Positions 1 through 7,054 of a DNA stretch of 64,000 bases are shown here, piece after piece. The DNA is from Actinomycetospora sp. NBRC 106378 (GTDB lineage: Bacteria > Actinomycetota > Actinomycetes > Mycobacteriales > Pseudonocardiaceae). A model generated the notes under the pieces. That model searched no databases. It was given only the letters and a program-made list of their open reading frames with translations, and was not told where the DNA came from. The stretch lies in assembly GCF_030269685.1 (NCBI RefSeq), contig NZ_BSTT01000022.1, positions 1 through 64,000 on the forward strand, read 5' to 3'. The translations under genes and the position numbers were made by a program. Numbering within the stretch: the first letter of the stretch is position 1; every line of letters starts with the position of its first letter.

Positions 1-132
1 CTCAGCGAATCCCAGCGCCGCAAGGCGCTCCCGGGGTGGCTGCACGAGTACAACCACCACCGGCCCCACAGCGCCATCGGCAGGCAGGCCCCGATCACCC
101 GCTTGACCAACCTGTCCGGTCAGTACAGCTAG
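1..132 (+). mobile_element. C-terminal end of an IS481/IS3-type transposase (partial)
   Basis: The first 43 codons of the window read in frame 1 as the end of an rve-type integrase. The HEYNHHRPHSAIG block is the typical tail of the DDE domain, and the protein ends NLSGQYS with a TAG at 130-132. The start and catalytic DDE residues lie outside the window. The end of the element sits directly on the stop codon of the minus-strand gene at 129-995. The last bases (TGTCCGGTCAGTACAGC) look like the terminal inverted repeat that IS481 relatives carry inside the 3' end of the transposase, but the other end is not visible, so this is inference. Confidence 0.8.
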
Positions 133-995
133 CCCGCCAGCAGCTTCTCGTCGTCGTCGGGGAACGCCCCGGCGTCGCGGATCTCCCGCGACCAGCGCAG
201 ACACCGCTCGACGGCGAGGTCGAGCCCGTGCTCCATGCCCTCGAGAACGGGGTCGAGCGCGGCCTCGGTGGCGTCCTCGACGTCGTCGCGCAGCGCGGCC
301 CCGCGCTCGGTCAGGCGGATGCGGTCGCCGTCGCGGGTGATGAGCAGGCGGTCGAGCAGGTCGGCGGTGGCCGCCTCGATGTCCTCCTCGGACCACGAGC
401 GGGTCCGGGTGTAGTCCCGCCCGGCCATGCCGACGCGCGCCTCGGTGAGCAGGTTCGACTCGAGCCCGCCGATCCCGTGCGACACGAGCGCCGCGACGTG
501 GGCGTCGCCGCGGAACTCGCGCAGCAGGTTCGTGGCGTGCCAGAGCCGGGCCCAGGCGTCGCCCGGCCACTCCAGCGCCGCGTGGCCCGCGAAGAGCGGG
601 TTGCCGAACAGCGGGGCGCGGTCGAGGCCGCCCCGCAGGACGGTGACGACCTCCTCGACGTCGCGCATCGGCTCGCCGAACACGCGGTGCAGGCACCGGG
701 TCGCCCCGGCGAGCTTCGCGGCGAGCGCGTCCGGGACGCTCGCCGTCGCCAGGGCGGCCTCGTAGGACCCCGTGAGCATCTCCGGCTCGAAGGCGCCGAA
801 GGTCGCGACGACGAGGCCCGCCGGCGGCAGGCCGAGCGTCCCGGCCCGGCCCAGGACGTACCCCTGCCACCGCGCCAGACCGATCGCCTCGTACTGCTCG
901 CGGGCCTCCGGGCTGTGGACGTGGACCATCGCGATCGGCTCGATGGCATCCCGGAGGCGGCGGGCGGGCGACGTGGCAGCAGGCACGTGCCCCAC
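129..995 (-). CDS. SCO6745-family protein, first of a tandem pair
   Basis: 288 aa, no signal peptide or membrane segment. The sequence is mostly alpha-helical, and its N-terminal core (RRLRDAIEPIAMVHVHSPEA) aligns with the neighbouring gene at 1016-1927, so the two are tandem paralogues. The family is common in Actinobacteria (named after Streptomyces SCO6745) and has no proven function; the C-terminal half looks like a winged-helix or DinB-like bundle. The C-terminus (KLLAG) matches the paralogue end (KRAAG), so the gene appears complete even though its stop codon touches the IS end. The ATG at 995 is used because it precedes the shared core. Confidence 0.8.
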   Translation of the reverse strand: MGHVPAATSPARRLRDAIEPIAMVHVHSPEAREQYEAIGLARWQGYVLGRAGTLGLPPAGLVVATFGAFEPEMLTGSYEAALATASVPDALAAKLAGATRCLHRVFGEPMRDVEEVVTVLRGGLDRAPLFGNPLFAGHAALEWPGDAWARLWHATNLLREFRGDAHVAALVSHGIGGLESNLLTEARVGMAGRDYTRTRSWSEEDIEAATADLLDRLLITRDGDRIRLTERGAALRDDVEDATEAALDPVLEGMEHGLDLAVERCLRWSREIRDAGAFPDDDEKLLAG

Positions 996-1015
996 CTACC
1001 CGACCCGCCCCGGTC

Positions 1016-1927
1016 TCACCCCGCCGCGCGCTTGTAGGGGTCGGGCGGGAACCAGCCGGCCTCGACGACGCGGTCGGCCCAGGAGCCGAGGGTGGCGACG
1101 AGGTCGTCCAGGTCGGAGCCCAACGCGTCGATCACCCGCTGCTCGGCGAGGTCGGTGGCCGCCTCGATCGCCTCGCGGGCGTCGCGTCCGGCCGGGGTGA
1201 GGGCGCCGTCGGCGACCAGGCCGCGGGCCTCCAGCCGCGCGAACGCGGCGTCCATCGCCTCGGGCGACCACCCGCGGGTGCCGGTGTACTCGTAGAGGTC
1301 GAAGCCGGCCCGGAGCTCGGTGAGGATGTTGGCCTCGAGGCCGTCGACGCCCGCCGCGACGCACGCGGCGAGGTGGGCGTCGCCGCGGTGCTCGCGGTAG
1401 AGCGACGCGACGTGCCACAGCGCGGTGTGGGCGTCGGTCGGCCAGGGCTGGTCGCGCAGGCTCGCGTAGAGCGGGCGCCCCGCGAGCTCGCCCGGACCGC
1501 CGGCGTCGAGCGCCTCGCGCAGCGTCCGGACGGCCCGGCCGATCTCGGCCTCGTCGACCCCCTCCAGGGCGGCCCGCACGCCCTCCCCGCCGGCGGCGAC
1601 GCGCACGGCCAGCAGCTCCTCGACGGTGCAGGTGTCGCGCGCCTGCCGCCACAGGTCGGCCGCGAGGCCCGGCTCGAACACCGCGAACGTGGAGGCGACG
1701 ACGCCGGGCGTCACGTCGCCGAGGGTGCAGCCGCGGCCGCCGACGTACCCGGTGAGGAAGTTCAGGCCGGCCTTCCGGAGGTGCTCGTGGGCGGGCGCGC
1801 TCCAGAGGTGGACCATCGCGAGCGGCTCGAGCACGTGGCGCAGGCGCAGCGCCGGGGTGTCGGCGGGAGGAGCGGTCGCGCCCTCGCGCGGCTGGAGGAA
1901 GACGTCACGGGCCTGGTCGAAGTCCAC
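1016..1927 (-). CDS. SCO6745-family protein, second of a tandem pair
   Basis: 303 aa, co-directional with its paralogue 20 bp downstream, so probably one transcript. Shared blocks include LRHVLEPLAMVHLWSAPA near residue 30, TFAVFEPGL near residue 80 and YTGTRGWSPEAMDAAFARLE in the C-terminal third. The last block resembles a helix-turn-helix recognition segment followed by a short wing, so a DNA-binding or small-molecule-sensing role is possible but unproven. No catalytic motif is recognised. The duplication is diverged (only blocks align by eye), so it is not recent. Confidence 0.8.
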   Translation of the reverse strand: MDFDQARDVFLQPREGATAPPADTPALRLRHVLEPLAMVHLWSAPAHEHLRKAGLNFLTGYVGGRGCTLGDVTPGVVASTFAVFEPGLAADLWRQARDTCTVEELLAVRVAAGGEGVRAALEGVDEAEIGRAVRTLREALDAGGPGELAGRPLYASLRDQPWPTDAHTALWHVASLYREHRGDAHLAACVAAGVDGLEANILTELRAGFDLYEYTGTRGWSPEAMDAAFARLEARGLVADGALTPAGRDAREAIEAATDLAEQRVIDALGSDLDDLVATLGSWADRVVEAGWFPPDPYKRAAG

Positions 1928-1969
1928 GCGGGGAGTGTGTCCCAGGCCACGTGCGCCGTCGACCGATGC

Positions 1970-2437
1970 CTACCCGGTCGGTGGGGTCGGCGGCTTCGGC
2001 GCGGCCGGGCCGTGGCTGTGCCCGTGGCCATGGCCGTGCCCGTGACCGTGTCCCGACGACGAGGACCCCGCGTCGGAGGCCGGCTTGAGGATCGGCTCGC
2101 CGGCCCGCAGCGGCACCTGCTCGTAGCGCCCCTCGTGCGCGATGACCGGGCGGGTGTCGCCGGCCAGCTCGGGGTGCTTCTCCTCGAGCCGCTGGCGTCG
2201 CTCCCACTGCTTGCGCATGGAGGCGATGTACTCGCGGTTGCCGTTGTAGACCCCGCGCCAGGTCTGCGGCATCTGTTCGCGGGACAGGCCCGGGTCGGCC
2301 TTCCCGTGCAGGGCGGGCCGGGACGGGACCTTGCGGGACTCGCCCCCGCACTCCGGGCACGCGGGGGCCGCCACGTCGCGGCCCATCAGCCGCTCGAAGC
2401 GGAGCCCGCAGTCGCAGCGGTAGTCGTAGATCGGCAC
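1970..2437 (-). CDS. FmdB-type zinc-ribbon protein with a His-rich tail
   Basis: 155 aa from the GTG at 2437, chosen because FmdB-family proteins begin M-P-x-Y-x-Y and an AAAGAGG ribosome-binding site lies 6 bases upstream of the adjacent GTG pair. Residues 1-40 hold the zinc ribbon (CDC then CPEC). The middle is charged and helical. Near residue 130 a run of about six Gly-His pairs plus a Ser-His forms a metal-chelating tail ending in Pro-rich sequence. FmdB proteins are regulatory or metallochaperone-like partners of hydrolases. The gene follows the alcohol dehydrogenase at 2497 but is separated from it by a strong hairpin (2461-2489), so it is probably expressed separately. Confidence 0.85.
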   Translation of the reverse strand: MPIYDYRCDCGLRFERLMGRDVAAPACPECGGESRKVPSRPALHGKADPGLSREQMPQTWRGVYNGNREYIASMRKQWERRQRLEEKHPELAGDTRPVIAHEGRYEQVPLRAGEPILKPASDAGSSSSGHGHGHGHGHGHSHGPAAPKPPTPPTG

Positions 2438-2460
2438 CACGGGCCTCTTTCGACGAGGGC

Positions 2461-2489
2461 GGGGCGGGCGCCGGTCCGGCGCCCGCCCC
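2461..2489 (-). terminator. Hairpin terminator after the lactonase/alcohol dehydrogenase operon
   Basis: Perfect 12-bp GC arms (GGGGCGGGCGCC and its complement) around a 5-nt loop, starting 8 bases past the stop of the minus-strand dehydrogenase. There is no clear T-run, as is usual in very GC-rich actinomycetes. Confidence 0.6.
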
Positions 2490-2496
2490 GCGACGA

Positions 2497-3789
2497 TCAC
2501 CAGTTCGAGATGGACTTCGCGAAGATGTCCGCGATGTCGTCCTCGGTCGGCGTGCGCGGACACGTGGCGAGCAGGCGCTGCTGCTTCATCGTGCCCTCGA
2601 CGAGGTCGGGGATGTCCGACTCGCCGAACCCGACCTCACCGATCCCGTTCGGGATGCCGATGTCGCGCATCAGCTCGGTGACCACGTGCGGGAGCTGCTC
2701 GGACGCCTTGTTCTGCGTCTCGGCGTTCGGCCCGAGCATCCGCGCCGCGGCCATGTGCCGGTCGGGGGCGGAGTCGAACGAGAACCGGAACGCCTCGGGC
2801 GCCGTCAGCGACACCGACATGCCGTGCGGCACCATCGCCTCGTCCGACGGGTAGCCGGCCGGGTGGAAGTCCCGGACCTGCCCGGCGATCGGGTAGGCGT
2901 TGGCGTGCGGGATGTGCACCCCGGAGTTGCCGAAGCCCATCCCGGCGAAGGTCGCCGCCATCATCATGTCCATGCGGGCGTCGACGTCGTCGGCGCCGCG
3001 GTGCACGGCGGTGCGGAACGACTTCGCCAGCAGGCTCATCGACTTCTCGCACCAGAGGTCCGAGACCGGGTTGGACCCGCAGTAGGTCACCCGCTCCTCG
3101 GGCTTCTTGCGGTCGAAGCTCGTGTACCAGCGGGCCGTGTAGCTCTCCAGCGCGTGGCAGACGATGTCCATGCCCGACGCCGCGGTGACCTCCGGGGGGA
3201 GCGTCATCGTCAGCAGCGGGTCGACGACCGCCAGGGTCGGCCGCAGCCGCCAGTGGCTGATCCCCGTCTTCACGCGCAGGGACAGGATGTCCAGCACACA
3301 CATCGCGGTGGATTCGGACCCGGTCCCCGCCGTCGTCGGGACCGCGATGAGCGGCTTGAGCGCCCCCGGCGGGACCTGCGCGTTGCCCACCGGCTTGTTG
3401 ACGTAGTCCATCAACTCGCCCGGGAAGGTGGTCAGCAGGTTGACCGCCTTCGCCGTGTCGATGGCCGAGCCGCCGCCCACGGCGACGAAGCCGTCCCACG
3501 GCCCCTGCTCGGTGGCGTAGCCGATGGCCTTGTTCATCGAGTCGTCGGTGGGCTCGACGTGGACGCCGTCGAAGATCTCGACGGTCATGTCGTAGCGGCG
3601 GATCTGGTCGGCGATCCGGTCCGGCAGCCCGGTCTGCTGCATGCCCGGGTCCGTGATCAGCAGGATCCGCTTCGCGCCGTACTGCGAGAGGTCGAAGCCG
3701 ATCTCGTCGCAGGCCCCGGCGCCGAACTTGAGTGGCGGTGCGCCCCAGGTGAAGACCGACTCCTCGGCCGGGACGGGGGGGACGGTCAC
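2497..3789 (-). CDS. Iron-containing alcohol dehydrogenase, hydroxyacid-oxoacid transhydrogenase-like
   Basis: 430 aa from the GTG at 3789, which overlaps the stop of the upstream lactonase (GTGA), showing translational coupling. Group III Fe-dependent dehydrogenase features are present: the nucleotide-binding block VGGGSAIDTAK, the TTAGTGSE motif, and metal-site His residues in CHALESYTARW, GVHIPHANAYP and VPHGMS. The inserts SNPVSDLWCEKS and the C-terminal layout match hydroxyacid-oxoacid transhydrogenase (ADHFE1, EC 1.1.99.24), which oxidises 4-hydroxybutyrate to succinic semialdehyde while reducing 2-oxoglutarate. Together with the lactonase it would form the second step of lactone breakdown (inference). 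A simple NAD-dependent 4-hydroxybutyrate dehydrogenase is the main alternative. Confidence 0.87.
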   Translation of the reverse strand: MTVPPVPAEESVFTWGAPPLKFGAGACDEIGFDLSQYGAKRILLITDPGMQQTGLPDRIADQIRRYDMTVEIFDGVHVEPTDDSMNKAIGYATEQGPWDGFVAVGGGSAIDTAKAVNLLTTFPGELMDYVNKPVGNAQVPPGALKPLIAVPTTAGTGSESTAMCVLDILSLRVKTGISHWRLRPTLAVVDPLLTMTLPPEVTAASGMDIVCHALESYTARWYTSFDRKKPEERVTYCGSNPVSDLWCEKSMSLLAKSFRTAVHRGADDVDARMDMMMAATFAGMGFGNSGVHIPHANAYPIAGQVRDFHPAGYPSDEAMVPHGMSVSLTAPEAFRFSFDSAPDRHMAAARMLGPNAETQNKASEQLPHVVTELMRDIGIPNGIGEVGFGESDIPDLVEGTMKQQRLLATCPRTPTEDDIADIFAKSISNW

Positions 3790-4604
3790 GTGTAGTGGCC
3801 TCCGTTCGAGACGGTCTTGAGCTCGTGGATCTGGTCGGCGTCGTGGCCGAAGACGACGGTCGCGTTCGTCTTCTCGGCGACGTCCCGGATCTTCTCCACC
3901 GAGGAGAACCACGACTCGAGGTTGTTGACGATGGCCGCGGGGACCGGCGGCGGGCCGTAGCTCGCGCCCATGTACACCGCGTCCGAGGTGAAGATCATCG
4001 TCCCGGTGTCGGGCAGGTCGACCTGCATCGACATGGTTCCCGGGGTGTGACCCGGGGTCTGCAGGAGCGTCACGCCCGGGAGGAACTCGGTGTCGCCCGA
4101 GACCGTCTCCCAGTTCAGGTTCTCGTAGTCGCTCTTGAGGTGCGCCCCCGTGAACGGCCCGTCGAAGCCGAACGCGAACTCCTTCTCCTTGTCCGAGCAG
4201 ACGAGCTTCGCGGGCGAGTCCTTGAACAGGTTCGCGTTGCCGCAGTGGTCGAAGTGCAGGTGCGAGAGCACCACGTAGTCGATCTGGTCGGTGCCGATGC
4301 CGAGTTGCTCGAGCCGCTTGTCGAGGTACTCGTCGTCGGAGACCTTGTCGTAGGGGAAGAAGTCGTTGAGGCCGGTCGGCCCCCAGCGCTCCTCCCAGTC
4401 GGCGGGACAGCTGGTGTCCCACAGCAGGGTCCCGTCGGGGGTCTCGACGAGGACGCAGTGCGTCGGCACGTCGACCCACTCGGCGGGCGACTCCTTCTGC
4501 TGGCGGGGCTTGATCGACCGTCCCGGCTGCAGGAGCAGCCACGTCAGGTCGGCGGTCATCGCGCCGCAATCGAGAACACTGACCTTGATCTCACCACTGG
4601 CCAC
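3786..4604 (-). CDS. Metallo-beta-lactamase-fold lactonase (AHL/gamma-butyrolactone lactonase family)
   Basis: 272 aa, cytosolic. The dinuclear zinc site is complete: H115-x-H117-x-D119-H120, H186 (TPGHTPG), D208 (TSDAVYMG) and H254 (FGHDAD). The length and the N-terminal region fit the AiiA/AttM group of lactonases, which open acyl-homoserine lactones or gamma-butyrolactone. It is the first gene of a two-gene minus-strand operon, and its stop overlaps the GTG of the hydroxyacid dehydrogenase. A perfect 12-bp palindrome lies 40 bases upstream of the start. The substrate cannot be read from the sequence; the operon partner favours a short 4-hydroxyacid lactone over long-chain AHL. Confidence 0.87.
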   Translation of the reverse strand: MASGEIKVSVLDCGAMTADLTWLLLQPGRSIKPRQQKESPAEWVDVPTHCVLVETPDGTLLWDTSCPADWEERWGPTGLNDFFPYDKVSDDEYLDKRLEQLGIGTDQIDYVVLSHLHFDHCGNANLFKDSPAKLVCSDKEKEFAFGFDGPFTGAHLKSDYENLNWETVSGDTEFLPGVTLLQTPGHTPGTMSMQVDLPDTGTMIFTSDAVYMGASYGPPPVPAAIVNNLESWFSSVEKIRDVAEKTNATVVFGHDADQIHELKTVSNGGHYT

Positions 4605-4643
4605 TGCAGACCTCCGCGTCTACGAACTCCGACCGTCCCCCCG

Positions 4644-4655
4644 GGGTGATCACCC
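4644..4655. promoter_or_regulatory. Perfect palindrome upstream of the lactonase operon (candidate operator)
   Basis: GGGTGATCACCC, 40 bases upstream of the lactonase ATG and 22 bases past the stop of the glycosylase gene. The placement suits a repressor site near a minus-strand promoter. No regulator gene is adjacent. Confidence 0.35.
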
Positions 4656-4676
4656 TGCCTGTGACCCCGACCACCG

Positions 4677-5261
4677 TCAATCGGAGTGATCGCCGCATGC
4701 GCATCTGCGCAGGACGGCGAACTGAGCCGCGAGCGAGGCGGGCGTGTAGTGCGCGTTCAGCCCGCTCGGGTTCGGCAGCACCCACAGCCGCGTCGCCCCG
4801 AGGGTGCGGTCCTGCTTCCCGACGACGGCCGTCGGCTCCCCGAAGGCGGTGCGGTACGCGACCACCCCGACGACGGCGAGCCACGCCGGCGCGAGCTTCG
4901 CGGCCAGGGCCCGCAGTCGCTCCCCGCCGGCGCGCAGCTCGTCGTCGGTGAGCTCGTCGGCGCGGGCCGTGGCGCGGGGCGCGACGTTGGTGATCCCGAG
5001 GCCGAGCGCGGGGAGCAGGTCCTGCTCGGCCGGGGCGAACACGCGCGGGGTGAAGCCGGAGGCGTGCAGGGCCGGCCAGAACCGGTTGCCGGGGCGCGCG
5101 AAGTGGTGGCCGGTGTACGCGGAGACCAGGCCCGGGTTGATCCCGGAGAACAGCACCCGCAGCGGTGGGTCGTCCGGCCCGGGCAGCACGTCGGCCAGCA
5201 GCCGGTCCCGCGCCGCCTCGAGCTCGGCCCGGATCGGTCCCCGTCGTCGTGCGGTCGCCAC
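4677..5261 (-). CDS. mug: G/U mismatch-specific uracil-DNA glycosylase, Mug/TDG family
   Basis: 194 aa from the GTG at 5261, with an AGAGGGG ribosome-binding site about 9 bases upstream. Longer in-frame extensions would run through a repeat hairpin and are rejected. Motif 1 is GINPGLVSAYTGHHFARPGN; Mug enzymes carry Asn in this position for water activation. The second motif, NPSGLNAHY, is the minor-groove wedge and recognition loop. The family removes uracil or ethenocytosine opposite G in base-excision repair, which is relevant in a GC-rich genome with frequent cytosine deamination. It is transcribed away from the gene at 5451, and a 47-nt hairpin lies in the shared upstream region. Confidence 0.9.
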   Translation of the reverse strand: MATARRRGPIRAELEAARDRLLADVLPGPDDPPLRVLFSGINPGLVSAYTGHHFARPGNRFWPALHASGFTPRVFAPAEQDLLPALGLGITNVAPRATARADELTDDELRAGGERLRALAAKLAPAWLAVVGVVAYRTAFGEPTAVVGKQDRTLGATRLWVLPNPSGLNAHYTPASLAAQFAVLRRCACGDHSD

Positions 5262-5283
5262 GGGCGGCCACCCCTCTCGGTGA

Positions 5284-5330
5284 ACGAACGGCACTCTCGC
5301 GCACATGGAAGCGGCGAGAGTGCCGTTCGT
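5284..5330 (+). repeat. 47-nt interspersed hairpin repeat, copy A
   Basis: Perfect 17-bp arms (ACGAACGGCACTCTCGC and complement) around the 13-nt loop GCACATGGAAGCG. This is the only copy lying between two divergent genes (mug and the gene at 5451). Four relatives occur at 22112, 32331, 33480 and 53093. Confidence 0.85.
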
Positions 5331-5450
5331 GCAGGGCGGGGTGCCGCCGACCGGCCCAACCACGCGTCCCCACCGGCACCCCGGGCCCCGGTTGTCCCCA
5401 GGCGGGCGACGCGGCCGGAGCCGTCCCGCCGTCGGGGACGTCACCCGGGC

Positions 5451-5753
5451 ATGAGCGATGGATTCACCGTGGACCCGGACGCCCTGCGCGACGCGGTCGA
5501 GGAGATCGAGTGGGCCGTGGACGCCGCCGCCGCGGCGGCGGAGGCGATGAGCGCGGCGGTCCGCGAGCTGGCCCGCCTCGTCCCGGGCACCCGTACGGCC
5601 GCGCAGGCCCTCGCGCTGGCCCGGGAGTGGACGGCCGACGCGGCCACGTGGAACGCCGCCGCCCGGGCGCTGGAGGACCTGGTGGAGGACACGGCGACCG
5701 ACGTCGGGCTGGCCGACGGAGAGCTGGCGCACCTGTTCGACGGCACGCCGTGA
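5451..5753 (+). CDS. WXG100-like small helical protein
   Basis: 100 aa, almost entirely helical and Ala/Glu-rich. The conserved-looking Trp residues (EIEWAVDA and REWTADAATW) are spaced as in an ESX-type four-helix partner, although no exact W-x-G triplet is present. Its stop overlaps the GTG of the DUF1023 hydrolase (GTGA), so the two are coupled. Proteins of this architecture commonly sit before DUF1023 enzymes in actinomycetes and are thought to act as secretion partners; this is inferred from context. No signal peptide. The ATG at 5451 gives a compact family-like length. Confidence 0.65.
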   Translation: MSDGFTVDPDALRDAVEEIEWAVDAAAAAAEAMSAAVRELARLVPGTRTAAQALALAREWTADAATWNAAARALEDLVEDTATDVGLADGELAHLFDGTP

Positions 5754-7030
5754 GCGTCCTCGTCCCGGTGGCCGCCGCCCTGGGCACGGCCGTCGACGGG
5801 TGGGAGCGCGCGGTGTTCGCGCCCCGCCTCCCGACGACCTGGCAGGGCGAGGCCGCGGACGCCGCGCGCGTGCAGCTCGGCCACCTCGTCGACCGGGGCG
5901 GGGGCCTGCTCGACCGCGCCCGGCGGCTCACGGCGGTGCTCGCCGACGTGGCGGCCCGGGAGCCGTTCGACGACGCCCGGCTCGCCGACGCCCTCGCCCG
6001 GGCCGGGCGCGGCGAGCCCGTGGCGGTCGGCCCGGCCGCCGACGGGCCGGCGCCGGCGGTCGTCGCGCACTGGTGGGCCGGCCTGTCGGAGCAGGAACGG
6101 GAGTCGCTGGTCGTCGGGCGCCCGGAGCTGGTCGGCGGCCTCGACGGACTCCCCGCGAGCGCCCGGGACCGCGCGAACCGTGCGCGCCTCGCCACGACCC
6201 GGGATGCGACCGAGGCGGAACTGGCCGAGCTCACCCGCGCCCGGGAGGCGGTACGCGGGGCCGGCGAGCTGCAGGACGTGGAGACCCGGCTGGCGGCCGT
6301 GCGGGCCCGGCTCGGCCGGATCCTGGCCGTCGACGCGGCGGCGGCCGACCGGACGCTCCTCGCCCTGGACCCGACCTCGGGACGGGCGGCGATCGGGATC
6401 GGCGACGTCGACGGCGCGCGGCACGTCGGCGTGTTCGTCCCCGGCTTCACGGCCCGCGCGGAGGACCTGCCCGCCCGCACGGCCGAGCTGGCGGCGCTGA
6501 CGGGGCCGGGCGTGGCCGCCGTCGCCTGGTACGACTACGCGGCGCCGCAGTGGCCGGAGGTGCTCGACCCGTCCCGGTCGGTGCTCGGCGCGCGGGCGGC
6601 GACCGCCGCGTCCACGCGGCTGACCTCGTTCCTCGACGGCGTGGGCGCCCGCGGCGCGCACGTCACGGCGATCGGGCACTCGTACGGGTCGCTGGTCGTC
6701 GCCCAGGCCGCGGCGACGTCGCACACGGTGGACGACGTGGTGCTGCTGGGCTCGCCCGGCGTCACGCCGCTGCCGCGGCAGCCGACGTGGGTGGGCGAGG
6801 CCCGGTTCGACCCGGTGGCCGACACGGGGTGGTTCGGTCCCGACCCGAACGGTCTGCCCGGCATCCACCCGATCGCGACGACGGGCGCGGTCGGCCACGG
6901 CGAGTACCTGCGCGCCGGGGAGACGAGCGCGCGGAACGTGGCGGCCGTGATCGCCGGGCGGGCGCAGGACGTCACGGCCGACCGGACGATCGGGGTGGGC
7001 GACCGCCTGCGCGGCCTGCTGCCCCGGTGA
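5750..7030 (+). CDS. DUF1023 alpha/beta hydrolase with N-terminal WXG-like helical region
   Basis: 426 aa, starting with a GTG that overlaps the upstream stop. Residues 1-100 form a helical LXG/WXG-like region containing RLPTTWQGEAADAA. Residues about 220-410 form the alpha/beta hydrolase domain, with the nucleophile elbow GHSYGS and a late His in the HGEYL block. DUF1023 proteins are widespread in actinomycetes, are often linked to ESX (type VII) secretion or cell-envelope processes, and have no assigned substrate. The gene ends in a strong hairpin that includes the stop codon and faces the gene ending at 7055. Confidence 0.8.
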   Translation: MSVLVPVAAALGTAVDGWERAVFAPRLPTTWQGEAADAARVQLGHLVDRGGGLLDRARRLTAVLADVAAREPFDDARLADALARAGRGEPVAVGPAADGPAPAVVAHWWAGLSEQERESLVVGRPELVGGLDGLPASARDRANRARLATTRDATEAELAELTRAREAVRGAGELQDVETRLAAVRARLGRILAVDAAAADRTLLALDPTSGRAAIGIGDVDGARHVGVFVPGFTARAEDLPARTAELAALTGPGVAAVAWYDYAAPQWPEVLDPSRSVLGARAATAASTRLTSFLDGVGARGAHVTAIGHSYGSLVVAQAAATSHTVDDVVLLGSPGVTPLPRQPTWVGEARFDPVADTGWFGPDPNGLPGIHPIATTGAVGHGEYLRAGETSARNVAAVIAGRAQDVTADRTIGVGDRLRGLLPR

Positions 7031-7044
7031 GACCGGGGCAGCAG
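7016..7044. terminator. Bidirectional hairpin terminator
   Basis: Perfect 13-bp arms (CTGCTGCCCCGGT and complement) with a GAG or TGA-containing 3-nt loop, spanning the DUF1023 stop codon. It lies between convergent genes. Confidence 0.65.
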
Positions 7045-7054
7045 GAACGCGGGC

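Noticed and set aside
5262..5732. Extended N-terminus of the Mug gene
   Set aside because: The extension runs through repeat copy A and antisense of the gene at 5451; the GTG at 5261 has a proper ribosome-binding site and gives family length.
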